Assembly: GCF_030550815.1 (NCBI RefSeq)
Contig: NZ_CP114583.1
Location: 447,818 to 511,817, forward strand
Length of the DNA: 64,000 nucleotides
Origin: Candidatus Mycoplasma mahonii
GTDB lineage: Bacteria; Bacillota_I; Bacilli_A; Mycoplasmatales; Metamycoplasmataceae
Direction: 5' to 3'
Under the pieces are notes generated by a model. It had not been told where the DNA came from. It made no database searches and was given only the letters and a program-made list of their open reading frames with translations. Below are positions 1-13,085 of the stretch, piece by piece. The position numbers and the translations under genes were made by a program. Every line of letters begins with the position of its first letter. Within the stretch, counting starts at the first letter, position 1.

Positions 1-47
1 ATTAAATATAATATTAAAGTTCTTGAGGACAAACAATGTATTTTTAG

Positions 48-322
48 GGAAAAAGGTACGGGTTCTTAGATTCACAAGGAAAAAGGGCATATGTAAATCC
101 TGGAAGAAAAGAGATAATCATTAACCATGAAGACAAAATAACAATATCTCTTAGTAAATACATTCTAAGTTACAGTGAACAATATAAAGGTAAAAAAGTC
201 CAATTACCCAATCTTGAATCAATTCAACAAAGAGTAAATGGTCTCAAGAAAAAAAGATACAAATATCTTAACATCTGATTTAAGAGATATTTATGCAATT
301 TTTGATGGCAAAATTAGTTAGT
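48..322 (+). pseudogene. Decayed unidentified coding remnant
   Basis: An open stretch from about 48 reads as a basic, Lys-rich protein with no start codon. It runs on in one frame until about 270. A neighbouring frame then ends sensibly (SDLRDIYAIFDGKIS followed by TAG), which suggests a frameshifted gene end. I do not recognise the family. Its position beside an IS30-type remnant makes an old transposase a possible source, but no DDE motif is visible. It may continue left of the window. Confidence 0.3.
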
Positions 323-373
323 TGAACCTTGTCTAAAAATGATAAATTTTAGTTAACTTCTAGGAGCATCAAT

Positions 374-604
374 TTGGCATGTAACTCACGAAATACATTA
401 ACAATGGATAATGGAGGAGAAAATAATTTGATCCATGAAATCATCAAAAGAAGCAAGTTGTTTAACTGCAATCCTTATTACTTAGGTGAAAAGGGAACTT
501 TAGAAAACAAGCAGAGAATTGTTAGAAGAATTTTTTCAAAAAATAAATCTTTAGATAGTTACAAAAATACTGACTTAGTTATTATTCAAAAAGATTTAAT
601 ATAA
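374..604 (+). pseudogene. IS30-family transposase, C-terminal remnant
   Basis: The 76-residue ORF keeps the last part of an IS30-type DDE catalytic core: a TMDNGGEN motif (second Asp) followed by GEKGTLENKQ with the Glu, then an RRIFSKNKSLD stretch typical of the C-terminus of these transposases. The N-terminal helix-turn-helix, the first catalytic Asp and any terminal inverted repeats are missing, so it cannot be active. Family assignment rests on motif order; the state of decay is seen directly. Confidence 0.65.
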
Positions 605-712
605 TTTAGATATAAAAAATGAACCAATTTTATTGACTCAAAATTACTATCATTTACTCTCTACTTTACATTATTTATAGTCTCATAATAAACATGCATT
701 TTTGAATTACTT

Positions 713-718
713 TATAAT
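713..718 (+). promoter_or_regulatory. -10 box of galU (leaderless geometry)
   Basis: TATAAT whose last T lies 7 nt before the A of the galU ATG at 725, so the predicted transcript starts at the start codon. No convincing -35 box is visible. Confidence 0.7.
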
Positions 719-724
719 ATATTT

Positions 725-1594
725 ATGAAAAAAATAAAAAAAATAATTATTCCTGCCGCAGGGTGGGGAACAAGATTTTTGCCTTTGACAAAAGTTGTCC
801 ATAAAGAATTGGTCCCTGTTTTAAATAAACCCATTATTCAACACCTTGCTGAAGAGGCTGTAGCGGCTGGAGTTGAGGAAATAATCCTCATTATTTCTCC
901 TAGAAAGTTAGAAATATCAAAATATTTTACTATTAATAGCCAATTAGAGCATGAATTAAGAAAAAAAGGTAAAGTTGAATTACTTCATAAAGTTCAGGCC
1001 ACAAATGATTTATTAAAAATATCTATTGCCATTCAAAATGAACAATTAGGACTGGGACATGCTATTTTTATGGCTGCTGATCAAATTGATAATGAGCCTT
1101 TTGGGATTATTTTAGGAGATGATTTAATTAAATCAAAAATACCAGCTATTAAACAATTAATTGACGTTTATAACAAAACAGGTTCTTCTGTTATTGGTGT
1201 TCAAACAATCAGTGACAGCCAAATACACAAATATGGAGTTGTTATTCCTAAAAACCCTTCTGAAAAAAATGATCAGTTATTTGAAATTAGTGGGGCTGTT
1301 GAAAAGCCAGATTTAGAACATGTACCTTCCAATAAAGCTATTCTAGGCAGATATGTCTTCACACCGCAGATAATGCATTTATTAAGAGATTTAAACCCAG
1401 GAGTTGGTAATGAAATAAATATTGTTGATGCCTTTGATGGATTTCTTAAAAATGAAAAAATTTATGCTCTTGATTTTGAAGGACAAAGATACGACCTTGG
1501 TTCTGTTGATGGGTTTGTAAAGGCACAAATCGATTACGCCTTAGATTCTGATGATATTAAAGATTCAATCATGGAACATATTTCCAAAAAATAA
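725..1594 (+). CDS. galU: UTP-glucose-1-phosphate uridylyltransferase
   Basis: This 289-aa protein makes UDP-glucose from UTP and glucose-1-phosphate, the sugar donor for glycolipids and capsule. The N-terminus has the nucleotidyltransferase signature (IPAAGWGTRFLPLTK), followed by KELVPVLNKPIIQH. Further on come a GHAIFMA segment, LGDDL around residue 130 and a GRYVFTP segment near 210. Length matches bacterial GalU. The start is fixed by a TATAAT placed for a leaderless transcript; there is no ribosome-binding site. It is transcribed alone and ends inside a strong hairpin shared with plsY. Confidence 0.95.
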   Translation: MKKIKKIIIPAAGWGTRFLPLTKVVHKELVPVLNKPIIQHLAEEAVAAGVEEIILIISPRKLEISKYFTINSQLEHELRKKGKVELLHKVQATNDLLKISIAIQNEQLGLGHAIFMAADQIDNEPFGIILGDDLIKSKIPAIKQLIDVYNKTGSSVIGVQTISDSQIHKYGVVIPKNPSEKNDQLFEISGAVEKPDLEHVPSNKAILGRYVFTPQIMHLLRDLNPGVGNEINIVDAFDGFLKNEKIYALDFEGQRYDLGSVDGFVKAQIDYALDSDDIKDSIMEHISKK

Positions 1595-1621
1595 GTCACA
1601 ATAATATTGTGACTTATTTTT
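1587..1621. terminator. Bidirectional terminator between galU and plsY
   Basis: A perfect 16-bp stem with a 3-nt loop. The core is gtcacaat (1595-1602) and attgtgac (1606-1613), extended by A- and T-runs, so it works as an intrinsic terminator on both strands. The galU stop (1592-1594) and the plsY stop (1614-1616) both lie in its arms. Confidence 0.85.
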
Positions 1622-2300
1622 TAGCTTTAATTACTAATTTTCGCTCAGTTTTTAACAAGACTCTACCGATATTACCTTTATGTGTATATAAGACAAGTAA
1701 TGCTAAAATAGTAATAAAAATAGTTGTTACTCACCAAGGGAAATTATTTAGAGAAATAATATGACTTCATCCATCATTCATATGAGGAATTTGCATCAAA
1801 ATAATGTGAACTAAAATAATGATAAACGGACTAACAACAGTCCCTAATGACACAATTTTTGTCTTATAAACAATTATAACAAAGAGTGCAAAACCAATAA
1901 ATCAAAGGGGTCAGTAAATAATGAAGAGAAATCCAGCATAAGTAGCACCACCCTTGCCACCTTTAAAACCAAAGAATATAGGATATATATGTCCGATCAC
2001 ACTCCCAAAAGCAGCGCCTTGAAACATAATGTGATTTCATTCTCCTTTTAATCAAATTGAAGCAGCCATAGCAACACCAACAGCTATCATTGGTTTACTC
2101 ATGTCTAATATTAAAACTACTATGCCAAATTTAGGGCCATAGGCTCTTAATGCATTAGTTGCTCCTGCATTACCTGAGCCCCTCATTCTTATATCTTCAT
2201 TAACAAATCATCTTGAGATTAGTATAGAAAAAGAAATTGAACCCAAAAGGTAACCTACAACAGAAAAGATGAGCGTAATTCATATTGATTGTCAAGTCAT
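1614..2300 (-). CDS. plsY: Glycerol-3-phosphate acyltransferase PlsY
   Basis: This 228-aa integral membrane enzyme would transfer an acyl group from acyl-phosphate to glycerol-3-phosphate, the first step of phospholipid synthesis. It carries the PlsY motifs [13 protein letters not shown] near residue 45 and [12 protein letters not shown] near 115, with several hydrophobic helices between. It contains many TGA (Trp) codons, which hides it in standard-code translation. The ATG at 2300 sits 7 nt after a TATAAT. The last codons form one arm of the galU/plsY terminator. The second acylation enzyme, PlsC, is encoded at 38556-39344. Confidence 0.9.
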
Positions 2301-2306
2301 AAAAAT

Positions 2307-2312
2307 ATTATA
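2307..2312 (-). promoter_or_regulatory. -10 box of plsY (leaderless geometry)
   Basis: TATAAT on the minus strand with its last T at 2307, 7 nt before the A of the ATG at 2300. Confidence 0.65.
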
Positions 2313-2334
2313 CATAAACATAAAGAAAATTGAA

Positions 2335-4455
2335 CTATCCCAATTCATTTATTTGCTTATCGGTTAATATCAGCTTAACTGTAACTTTATTTAATTCTCC
2401 TTGTTTAAATTCATCGATCACATTTATCTCAGTGGCATTAATATTTTTAATGAAGTTGCCTATTTCTTCTCCCTCTTTAAGCTCAAACGTAATGTCTCTG
2501 CTTTTCAGTGGAGCATCATTATATGGGATAATTTTTTTTGAATAATTTTTATTATTTAAGATTAATTCCACAATATAAGCATCAACATTAGTAAGTGATG
2601 GATGAACTTTTCCTATCCATCCAATCATATTACCATTTAATTCAATTGTTGCTGAAACACCGTTATGAAGTGAGGATAAATAAGTTCTCTTAAAGGTTGC
2701 GCCTTTTGGAAGTAATTGTATTGCATCTCTTTTCATATTTAAAAAGCTTTTAGTCGTACTTGCCATGCCAAATGTTTGTATACCATCTCCAATCATGCTC
2801 TTAGAAAAGATTGATATGTCTTTTATTCCTCTTTTTTGGTTATAGTCAATAACACTTAATAGGGTTATTGCTTGTGAATATTTGATAACTTCTCTTTGTT
2901 TTGAAATAAATGTTTCCAATACAATTTCATTATCGAAATTAAATGGATTAACATTATTAAGTTCTTTGGATATTAATGAATAAGTTTGCACTTCATTATA
3001 ACCCATAGCACATATTTTGCCCTTATAGTCAGTGATGTGTCTTATATCGGTCGGCATAATCTGGGGTTTTGATGCTTCAAATGAGTTATAACCGATAAAC
3101 CTAAATATTTCTTCATTAAGGTCTTGATATGATTCAATATCGTGACGATATGTTGGAATTGAAACTTTATTTTCTAGAAATTCAAAACCCAAGCTTTCTA
3201 ATGAGCTGATAGCATTTGCATATCTTGGGTGTGTGGTAATATCAAACCCTGCAAGTGATGATGCCTTATCCATTGTGTAATTAACTAATATTTGGTTTTT
3301 ATCGATAAAGTTTATTGGTCTAGAAAATGTTTTTAATTTTGAGCTTAAATATTCAATTGCTAAGGATGTTGTTCCAATACCGATATTTTTAGATGATTGA
3401 ATTGATGCTTGAGTATCTAATTTAACAACCTTCATAGAATTTCTTATTTTTTTAATATCGAAGATACCAAGTTCAATAATGAAATCTTTTGTTGCTTTAT
3501 TAATGGCAGTATCTTCCAATCCAATAACCCCAGCTACAGAAACTACTTTGTCATCAGATGTTATAACAATGTTATTATTTAACTTAATCTTTTTACCGCC
3601 AAATACTGTTACTTCTTCTGATGATAATGATGTTTTAAATTTTGTTCCGACATTATTTTTATCATAAGCATGCGTTGGTTGACCAGTCATAATTAATGTT
3701 AAGTTAGTTAAGTCAACAATATCACTAATTGATTTTATTTTATTTTTACCTAAAAAAATCTGCTCTTTAATTGTTATCTTAAAGTCTTTCTGAGCCTCAA
3801 TCAGTACCAATGATTTTTCTGATCCATTTGACACCTCTATTGTTGAAGAAAGTGTGCTCTTATTTTTACTTAGATCCAATTGTGTTGTTTTAAAATATCC
3901 TGATAATTCTTTTGCCATTATCAGATAAGATCTTGCATCAGAGCGATTTGATAGTATATCAATGTTAAATAAAGTATCTTTTAGTCCTAAATATTCCACA
4001 GGATCACTTGATAAATCAATATTATCTTCATATAAGGTGATCATATCATGTTGCTCGGGTCTTACATATTCAGCATGAATACCGATTTCACTAATTGATG
4101 TAAGCATTCCTTCCGAAATTATCCCCTTTAGTTCTTTACTTTGAATTTCGATGCCATTAAGTTTAGAACCAGGAATTAAAGCCAACACAATGCGATTGTT
4201 TTCTAGATTTTTGGCTGTTGTTTGAATTATTCTTTCTTTGTCATCAAATTGAATTTTTGTAACAGTTAACTTGTCACCGTTAGGATTTTTATATATTTCG
4301 ATAATTTTACCGAATTTCACTCCTTCAATATTTCCAAATGAAATTGACTCTTCCACTTCAAAACCAATAGAATTAATGGCATCGCTCATCTTTTCTGGTG
4401 TTATATTATTAGGTAAATTTGCCAGTCTTTTAAGTTCATTATAAGAAAATATCAT
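2335..4455 (-). CDS. pheT: Phenylalanyl-tRNA synthetase beta subunit
   Basis: This 706-aa beta subunit of the alpha2-beta2 enzyme charges tRNA-Phe. It has the N-terminal EMAP/tRNA-binding domain (about residues 40-150, beginning near VKFGKII), the B3/B4 editing region (about 200-400), the B5 region and a C-terminal ferredoxin-fold anticodon-binding domain (SRDITFEL near 630). It is somewhat shorter than the roughly 800-aa E. coli protein. It has no internal TGA codon. Its ATG overlaps the pheS stop by one base (TAATG), implying coupled translation. Confidence 0.95.
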   Translation of the reverse strand: MIFSYNELKRLANLPNNITPEKMSDAINSIGFEVEESISFGNIEGVKFGKIIEIYKNPNGDKLTVTKIQFDDKERIIQTTAKNLENNRIVLALIPGSKLNGIEIQSKELKGIISEGMLTSISEIGIHAEYVRPEQHDMITLYEDNIDLSSDPVEYLGLKDTLFNIDILSNRSDARSYLIMAKELSGYFKTTQLDLSKNKSTLSSTIEVSNGSEKSLVLIEAQKDFKITIKEQIFLGKNKIKSISDIVDLTNLTLIMTGQPTHAYDKNNVGTKFKTSLSSEEVTVFGGKKIKLNNNIVITSDDKVVSVAGVIGLEDTAINKATKDFIIELGIFDIKKIRNSMKVVKLDTQASIQSSKNIGIGTTSLAIEYLSSKLKTFSRPINFIDKNQILVNYTMDKASSLAGFDITTHPRYANAISSLESLGFEFLENKVSIPTYRHDIESYQDLNEEIFRFIGYNSFEASKPQIMPTDIRHITDYKGKICAMGYNEVQTYSLISKELNNVNPFNFDNEIVLETFISKQREVIKYSQAITLLSVIDYNQKRGIKDISIFSKSMIGDGIQTFGMASTTKSFLNMKRDAIQLLPKGATFKRTYLSSLHNGVSATIELNGNMIGWIGKVHPSLTNVDAYIVELILNNKNYSKKIIPYNDAPLKSRDITFELKEGEEIGNFIKNINATEINVIDEFKQGELNKVTVKLILTDKQINELG

Positions 4456-5402
4456 TATTTAATCTCCTGGAATTGTTTTAGAAATCGCATATCATTTTTA
4501 TAAAACTCACGAATATCATTAATACCATATTTTATCATTGCAATTCTTTCAATACCAATTCCGGCTGCAAAACCATTCATATCATTATTATAATTAGCTG
4601 CATCAAACACTTTTTTATGAAGCATTCCAGCCCCTAATACTTCAATTCATTTTTCATTATATTTAATATCAACTTCAACAGACGGTTCTGTAAATGGGAA
4701 ATAAGAAGGTCTTAATCTAATTTCGATCTCGTCTTCAAAGACATATGACATTAATGATTTTAACGTCCAAATTAAATTAGGAAATGATAGATACCCCACC
4801 GATACTAAATCTGCCTGCATAAATTGATGTGAATGAGTTTGATCATCTTCATCATTACGATAAACTTTACCAATTGTAAAATGCGAAAACGATTGATTCT
4901 TATTTTCCTCTAATTCTCTAGCTGTAAAGCCAGTATTATGAGTTCTTAATAATAAATCATTGTTAATATAAAGTGAATCTTGCATTTCTCTTGCTGGATG
5001 ATGCTCAGGAATATTTAATCTTTCAAAATTATATTCATTAGTTTCAATCTCACTACCTATTGTTTCAAAATAGCCATTTTGGATAAATCATTCTTTAAAT
5101 CTGTTGGATACTAAAGTCATGGGATGAAGTGTCCCCTTTTGATTGACAGGGATAGTTACATCAATTCATTCATTTTTGGTCTTATTGTTGATCACAATCA
5201 TTTTAATTTCTTGAGCTTTAGCAGCAAATAATTCTTCGGCTTCAATTTTCAAGATGCTAATAGCCTTGCCAATTTGACTTCTTTCTTCGATGCTTGCCGA
5301 TCTTATTTTATTTTGAAGAATTTTTAATTCACTGCCTTCACCATAAAATTTATTCTTTTCTAGTTTTAATTCTTCTAATGTATGTATATGATCCAATTTC
5401 AT
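4455..5402 (-). CDS. pheS: Phenylalanyl-tRNA synthetase alpha subunit
   Basis: This 315-aa catalytic subunit has an N-terminal coiled arm followed by the class II core: LLRTHNTG (motif 2 region), [19 protein letters not shown] and the C-terminal [13 protein letters not shown] motif 3. Three pieces join across in-frame TGA. The start at 5402 (MKLDHIHT) follows AAGGGAG at good spacing. A longer reading from 5492 would translate the T-box leader and is rejected. It forms an operon with pheT. Control is probably through the preceding RNA leader, sensing uncharged tRNA-Phe. Confidence 0.95.
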
Positions 5403-5554
5403 TTCTATCTCCCTTTTATATAAAACCCTACAAGGAGCCAATGTACCACCCTTATTAAGGCTCTCTTTCCGTAATGTGGATCCATTTTGCAATCTCTATG
5501 CCAGCGAATTCAAGTTATTTCGGACTACCTCTGACGTCATTGATTTATTTATCT
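5403..5554 (-). promoter_or_regulatory. T-box-like leader of pheST
   Basis: The RNA (minus strand) contains AAGGGTGGTACATTGG (5438-5453), a near match to the conserved T-box sequence, with UGGU to pair with a tRNA NCCA end. AGCC (5459-5462) and GGCT (5436-5439) close the antiterminator-like helix around it. A UUC triplet upstream could be the Phe specifier. No oligo-T terminator follows; instead CUCC (5434-5437) can pair with the ribosome-binding site GGGAG (5409-5413). This suggests translational control, which is inference. At 152 nt it is shorter than classical T-boxes. Confidence 0.7.
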
Positions 5555-5560
5555 AATCTC

Positions 5561-5566
5561 ATTATA
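5561..5566 (-). promoter_or_regulatory. -10 box of the pheST operon
   Basis: TATAAT on the minus strand, placing the transcript start near 5554. The -35 region is poor (TTTTAT at 17-bp spacing). Confidence 0.55.
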
Positions 5567-5714
5567 TATCAAAGCAAGTATTGATAAAACTAATTATCTA
5601 TATCAAGTGCGCAAAATATAATTGTGATCAAGTGGTTGCTAATGTCTTTGCTGTCATCGAAATTATAATTACAGAATCATCCATTGTCACAGGCATAAAA
5701 TACCTTTTATGTGT

Positions 5715-6536
5715 TTAAATATTAAAATCTTTATTAGTAAATCTAAATTGTTTATGGCAAAACCTGCATTTAACTTCCACAAATCCTTTTTCAGAAATAA
5801 GTTCCTTAATATCATTAGCTGACATTGTTTTAGCTGCATGAAACATTTTTTCTTTTGAACAGGTCGTCTTTCATTGTAAAGTTGTTGATTCGATAATGGT
5901 GCCATCTATTTTTTTGATATAAGACTTTGTATTCATTTTAGACAAAGAATTTTCTTTAATAAAGTTTTCAACTCACAAGACATCTTTTTCACTGTGACCT
6001 GGCAACATTTGGAAAACAACAGCTTTAGCTTGCTGTAACATATTTTTCTTTTTTAATAATACAGAAGATATAACGGCAGAGTAAATTTGCTCTGATTGAT
6101 CTAGATAATACGCTAAATCTGTTGTTATATCTCCATTAGCTATTTCAACATTTCCACCATAATTTAATTTATCACCTTTATGAACAATTTTCAAGTGCCC
6201 ACCATCACCAATACCAAGTGTAAGTGGAATATCGTTAAATTTAGTATCATCATATTCAGTGACAACACTTGGATCACCCACCAATGCTCTGACACCATGT
6301 TTGCCATCATATTCAAAAATAATTGTTTTTAATGAGCCATTTCCATTAATAAATATTGATGTTTGTAAACCTTTTTTTAATGCAAAAAATGCTCCGTATG
6401 TGGCCATTGCTGTTGACATGGATAAACTTGCTAAGGGTTTGGTATGGTGTACATCCATAATTTTCTGTGAAAGCTCTGTCATTTCAGAGACATAGATTCT
6501 TATATTATCTTTTAAGATGTGAGTGATATTATTCAT
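5715..6536 (-). CDS. hslO: Hsp33-type redox chaperone, one zinc Cys missing
   Basis: This 273-aa protein belongs to the Hsp33 family, cytosolic holdases switched on by oxidation of a zinc-bound four-Cys centre. The N-terminal domain is well kept (DNIRIYV start, LASLSMSTAMATYGA, GDGGHLKIVHKG, YLDQSEQI, QMLPGHSEKDV). In the C-terminal switch region only three cysteines remain: Cys226, then CRFC (Cys257 and Cys260). The first Cys of the usual CxC is Thr224, so the redox switch may be altered. It joins across two TGA codons. The start follows a near-leaderless -10 box. Confidence 0.88.
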
Positions 6537-6543
6537 AAGTCTT

Positions 6544-6549
6544 ATTATA
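6544..6549 (-). promoter_or_regulatory. -10 box of hslO
   Basis: TATAAT with its last T 8 nt before the hslO ATG, which predicts a 0-1 nt leader. Confidence 0.6.
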
Positions 6550-6710
6550 CTAATATATTATTTATAGGTATGAAATTTATTCATAAATAATAAATAGTTT
6601 TAAATTAGTTGTAAAAGAAGAAAATATTTAAGCTAGGCCAGCATTTATATAGGCAATATATATTGTAATAAACGCCAAAACATGATAGTTAAAATAATGT
6701 GACATTGAAT

Positions 6711-6735
6711 AAAAATGCTCCTATATTAAAGGAGA
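6711..6735 (-). terminator. Terminator after parC
   Basis: On the minus strand, CTCCT and AGGAG (arms within 6718-6734) form a short hairpin followed by CATTTTTATT. The rest of 6537-6760 shows no coding potential. Confidence 0.6.
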
Positions 6736-6760
6736 TAGTATATTTATCAACAATAAAATA

Positions 6761-9301
6761 TTAAATATCTTTTAATAAATCATCGATGGATACTGGAGAT
6801 ACATCATCAATTAATTTCTCGGCATCTTCAAATGTTTGTTCTTCAGAAACATTATCAATTTTATGAAATAGTCTGGACTTAGTATGAATACGATTAAACT
6901 TAAGTATTTTACCACCAGTTGTTTTTGCAGGCCCTAATTTAGAAAATCCTTCATTTGTTGATGTAATATTAACATTTTTCATTTTAACGATTGATAAAGT
7001 GGGCCCATCATATTTAAAGGCAGCTTGTGTGGCTTTCTCAACCACTGCCGCATCAATAGCATAATGAGTATTACCTTTAACGAAATTGTATATTTGTTTA
7101 CCTTGGGTTGTTTTGCTAAAAGCTGCAATGGAAGTAACTTTAATTTTTTTCACTCCGCCACGTTGAGAAATCAATCCCATCATGTCACTTTGACTAGCTA
7201 AAACAAATGTTGTGACGCGATCTTCTCCAGATAATTTGATAGCTATAGCTCCACCGGTTTTAGTTCCTTGTGTTGTTAGTTGATGCTCTAAATACTTAAC
7301 AGCCTTACCAAGTTTATTAATAATAATAACTTGCATATGACCATTAGAAGGTTTGGCACCTATTAATTTATCATGCTCATCTAATTTCATAGCTGTCATC
7401 GCTGATGAATATCTTTTGACACTAAAACTCTTAATTAGGGTTCTTTTAGCTTTTCCTTTTGCGGTTACTAAAACAATATAAGCATTTAGGTCAAAGCTAT
7501 TAACTGAGATAGCATCAACTAATTCTTCATCAGGATGTATCGATACAAAATCATTTAAATGCTTACCGATTGTTTTGAATTTAACCTCTTCAATTTGATG
7601 AACAGGTAAATACATATATCTTCCTTCTGATGTAAAGACTAGCAACTTATCACTAGTATTTATTTTATGGAAATAAATTAACATATCCTCTTCTTTTAAA
7701 CCATATGTTGAAACTTCATTAGCTTCAAATGATCTATTAGAAAATTTTTTAATATAACCTTTTTTAGATACTCCAACCCATACATCCTCGTGTTGGATCA
7801 ACTCCTCTTCATTAACAATTAATGTTTCTAGTTCATTGACTACTTCTGATTTTCTCGGATGACCAAATATTTTTTTAACTTCTTTTAATTGATGAATTAA
7901 ATTTTTACTAAATTCTTTTTGATCTGAAAGTAATAATTCATAACGAGTTATTCTTTCATTAAGATTATTTCTTTCTTCAATATAAATACTTTGATCAGTT
8001 CGAGACAATCGATATAAACGTAAATCAGCAATAGCATCGGCTTGTAATTTAGTAAAGTTAAATGTGTTAATTAAAGCTTCTACAACACCGGATTTAGATC
8101 CAGGGGCATTTCTAATTACAGCAATTACTTTATCGGCTATTTCTGAAACCTTGATAAGTCCTTGAACTATCTCTAATCTTTTAGTATCTTTTTGGAGATT
8201 AAAATTAAGAGCATTTCTTTGCACTAATGTTTGATGATTTAAATATGCATCAATTAATTTGCCTAATCCCATCAATACCGGGGCATTATCTTTAATAGCA
8301 ATATTATTGTAGTTGTAGTAAATTTGTAATTCCGTTTTGGCTAATAAATAAGTAAGGATTTTTGCTGAGTCAGTATCTTTATTTAATTCAATCATAATGG
8401 AAATACCATCTCTGTCAGATTCATCTCTAACTTCCTTAATACCCGAGATCTTTTTATCATATTGTACTGATGCTAGTTGTCTAACTAGTTTAGATTTGAC
8501 AACGCCATAAGGAATTTCACTAATTTTGATAAATGGTTTTGTTTTCGATGTTGAAACTTCATATTTAGATCTAATAACAATTTTGCCTCTACCTCTTTCA
8601 AAAGCAGAGTAAATACCATCATAGCCCATGACGATTCCCCCGGTAGGAAAATCAGGACCTTTTATAGTTTTTAGCATAGTATTTAAACTCGCATTGGGGG
8701 ACTTAATTTTAGTGATGATTGTATTAATGACTTCAACTAAGTTATGCGGTGGCATTTCAGTGGCATACCCAGCTGCAATTCCTCTGGCACCATTAATTAA
8801 TAAGTTTGGTATTAGACCAGGCAAAACAGTCGGTTCTCGCTCAGAGTCATCAAAATTAGGAGCGAACTTGACCGTATCTTTTCTAATCCCATCAAGCATA
8901 TAGTCAGAAATTCTTTCTAACCGCGCTTCAGTATACCTCATAGCAGCAGCAGGATCATCATCAATAGATCCGTTATTACCATGCATTTCAATTAATGGCA
9001 TGTTCATTTTTCAACTTTGTGACATTCTCACCATTGCTTCATAAATGGATGAATCTCCATGGGGATGATACTTACCAATTACATCGCCAACAACACGGGC
9101 TGATTTTTTAAATGGTTTATTGTAGAGTAATCCAAGTTCTGACATGGAAAATAAAATTCTTCTTTGGACCGGTTTTAAACCATCTCTAGCATCAGGCAGA
9201 GCACGACCTTGGATAATATATTTAGAATAACGTGCAAAACGATCAGACATAATCTGGTCTAGTGACATATGTAAGATGTGGTTATCTTTTTTATTGTTCA
9301 T
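6761..9301 (-). CDS. parC: DNA topoisomerase IV subunit A
   Basis: This 846-aa breakage-reunion subunit decatenates chromosomes together with ParE. The active-site Tyr123 lies in [10 protein letters not shown]. The [15 protein letters not shown] stretch is ParC-like rather than GyrA-like. The quinolone-resistance region ([16 protein letters not shown]) precedes it at about residues 74-89. The C-terminal half holds the beta-pinwheel DNA-wrapping repeats. One TGA codon (Trp97) splits it in standard-code reading. It lies 16 nt downstream of parE in one operon. Confidence 0.96.
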
Positions 9302-9317
9302 TGGCGCCTTCCTTATG

Positions 9318-12358
<3,041 letters not shown>

Positions 12359-12368
<10 letters not shown>

Positions 12369-12994
12369 TAATTGGAATAATAGTAGCAGATTCAAATGAA
12401 ATTAATTCATTTCCCTTTGCTATAAGAGAGGTTAAGAAAATTAATCAATTTAGCTTTATCATCTTTAAAAACGATATTGTTTTTGTGCATGCAGGAATCG
12501 GGATAGCTAATGCGGCGGCGGCAACGCAAGCTTTAATTAGTATTTTCCATGTGCATATGATTATCAATTATGGTACTGTTGGTGGCAATAAACATGTTAA
12601 TCTTTATGATGTCATTGCCCCCCAAAAAATCTTTTATCATGATGTCACGACTCCATGATACAAAAGAGGTCAAACACCAAATGAAAAAGAATTTTATTTA
12701 AATGACTTAATATGAGAGAAAAACAATAATTTGGGTTCAGGATCTTCGTTTATTGATAAAAAAGAGACAATACTTAATTTAAAAAATGAGTTAGATATTG
12801 ATATTTTTGATATGGAAACTGCTGCTATAGCTCAAATTGCAGATAAAAATGATGTCAAGTTACAAGTCGTTAAGGTTGTATCTGATTCCATTGGTCATAC
12901 TGATATTTCTCATGGAAATATTAATGATCGTATAACTAAAGCGGGCATAATTGCTTTTGCAGAAATAATAAAATTAATACAAGGTCAAGAATAA
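12359..12994 (+). CDS. mtnN: 5'-methylthioadenosine/S-adenosylhomocysteine nucleosidase
   Basis: This 211-aa protein is a shortened member of the PNP/UDP-phosphorylase superfamily and cleaves adenine from MTA and SAH. Visible motifs are GIIVADSNEI at the N-terminus (family GIIGAMEEE), GIGIANAAAATQ, NYGTVGG, FDMETAAIAQ (the catalytic MExAA) and VSDS near the C-terminus. It starts at GTG inside the end of nadD-yqeK, so translation is probably coupled. It reads through TGA codons at 12655-12657 and 12712-12714. It would supply methyl-cycle salvage. Confidence 0.88.
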
Positions 12995-13085
12995 ATAATT
13001 TCTTGTTGAGGATGATAAAAGTCATGATAAGACATTAATGTTTAATGATTTATAAAAACTTACTACATAAAAAGTTACATAAGAT

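Noticed and set aside
5403-5492. Longer PheS reading starting MQNGSTLRKESLN
   Set aside because: It translates the T-box leader; the start at 5402 has AAGGGAG and the expected PheS N-terminus.
5693-5712. Hairpin cataaaa/ttttatg after hslO as terminator
   Set aside because: No T-run follows on the minus strand; left unannotated.
6761-9301. ParC looks split into two genes
   Set aside because: The only break is TGA at 9011-9013, read as Trp in this organism; the frame is continuous and the motif order is complete.
13000-13085. Possible terminator or small RNA between mtnN and dinB
   Set aside because: Only a 6-bp stem (caagaa/ttcttg) without a T-run; not enough evidence.
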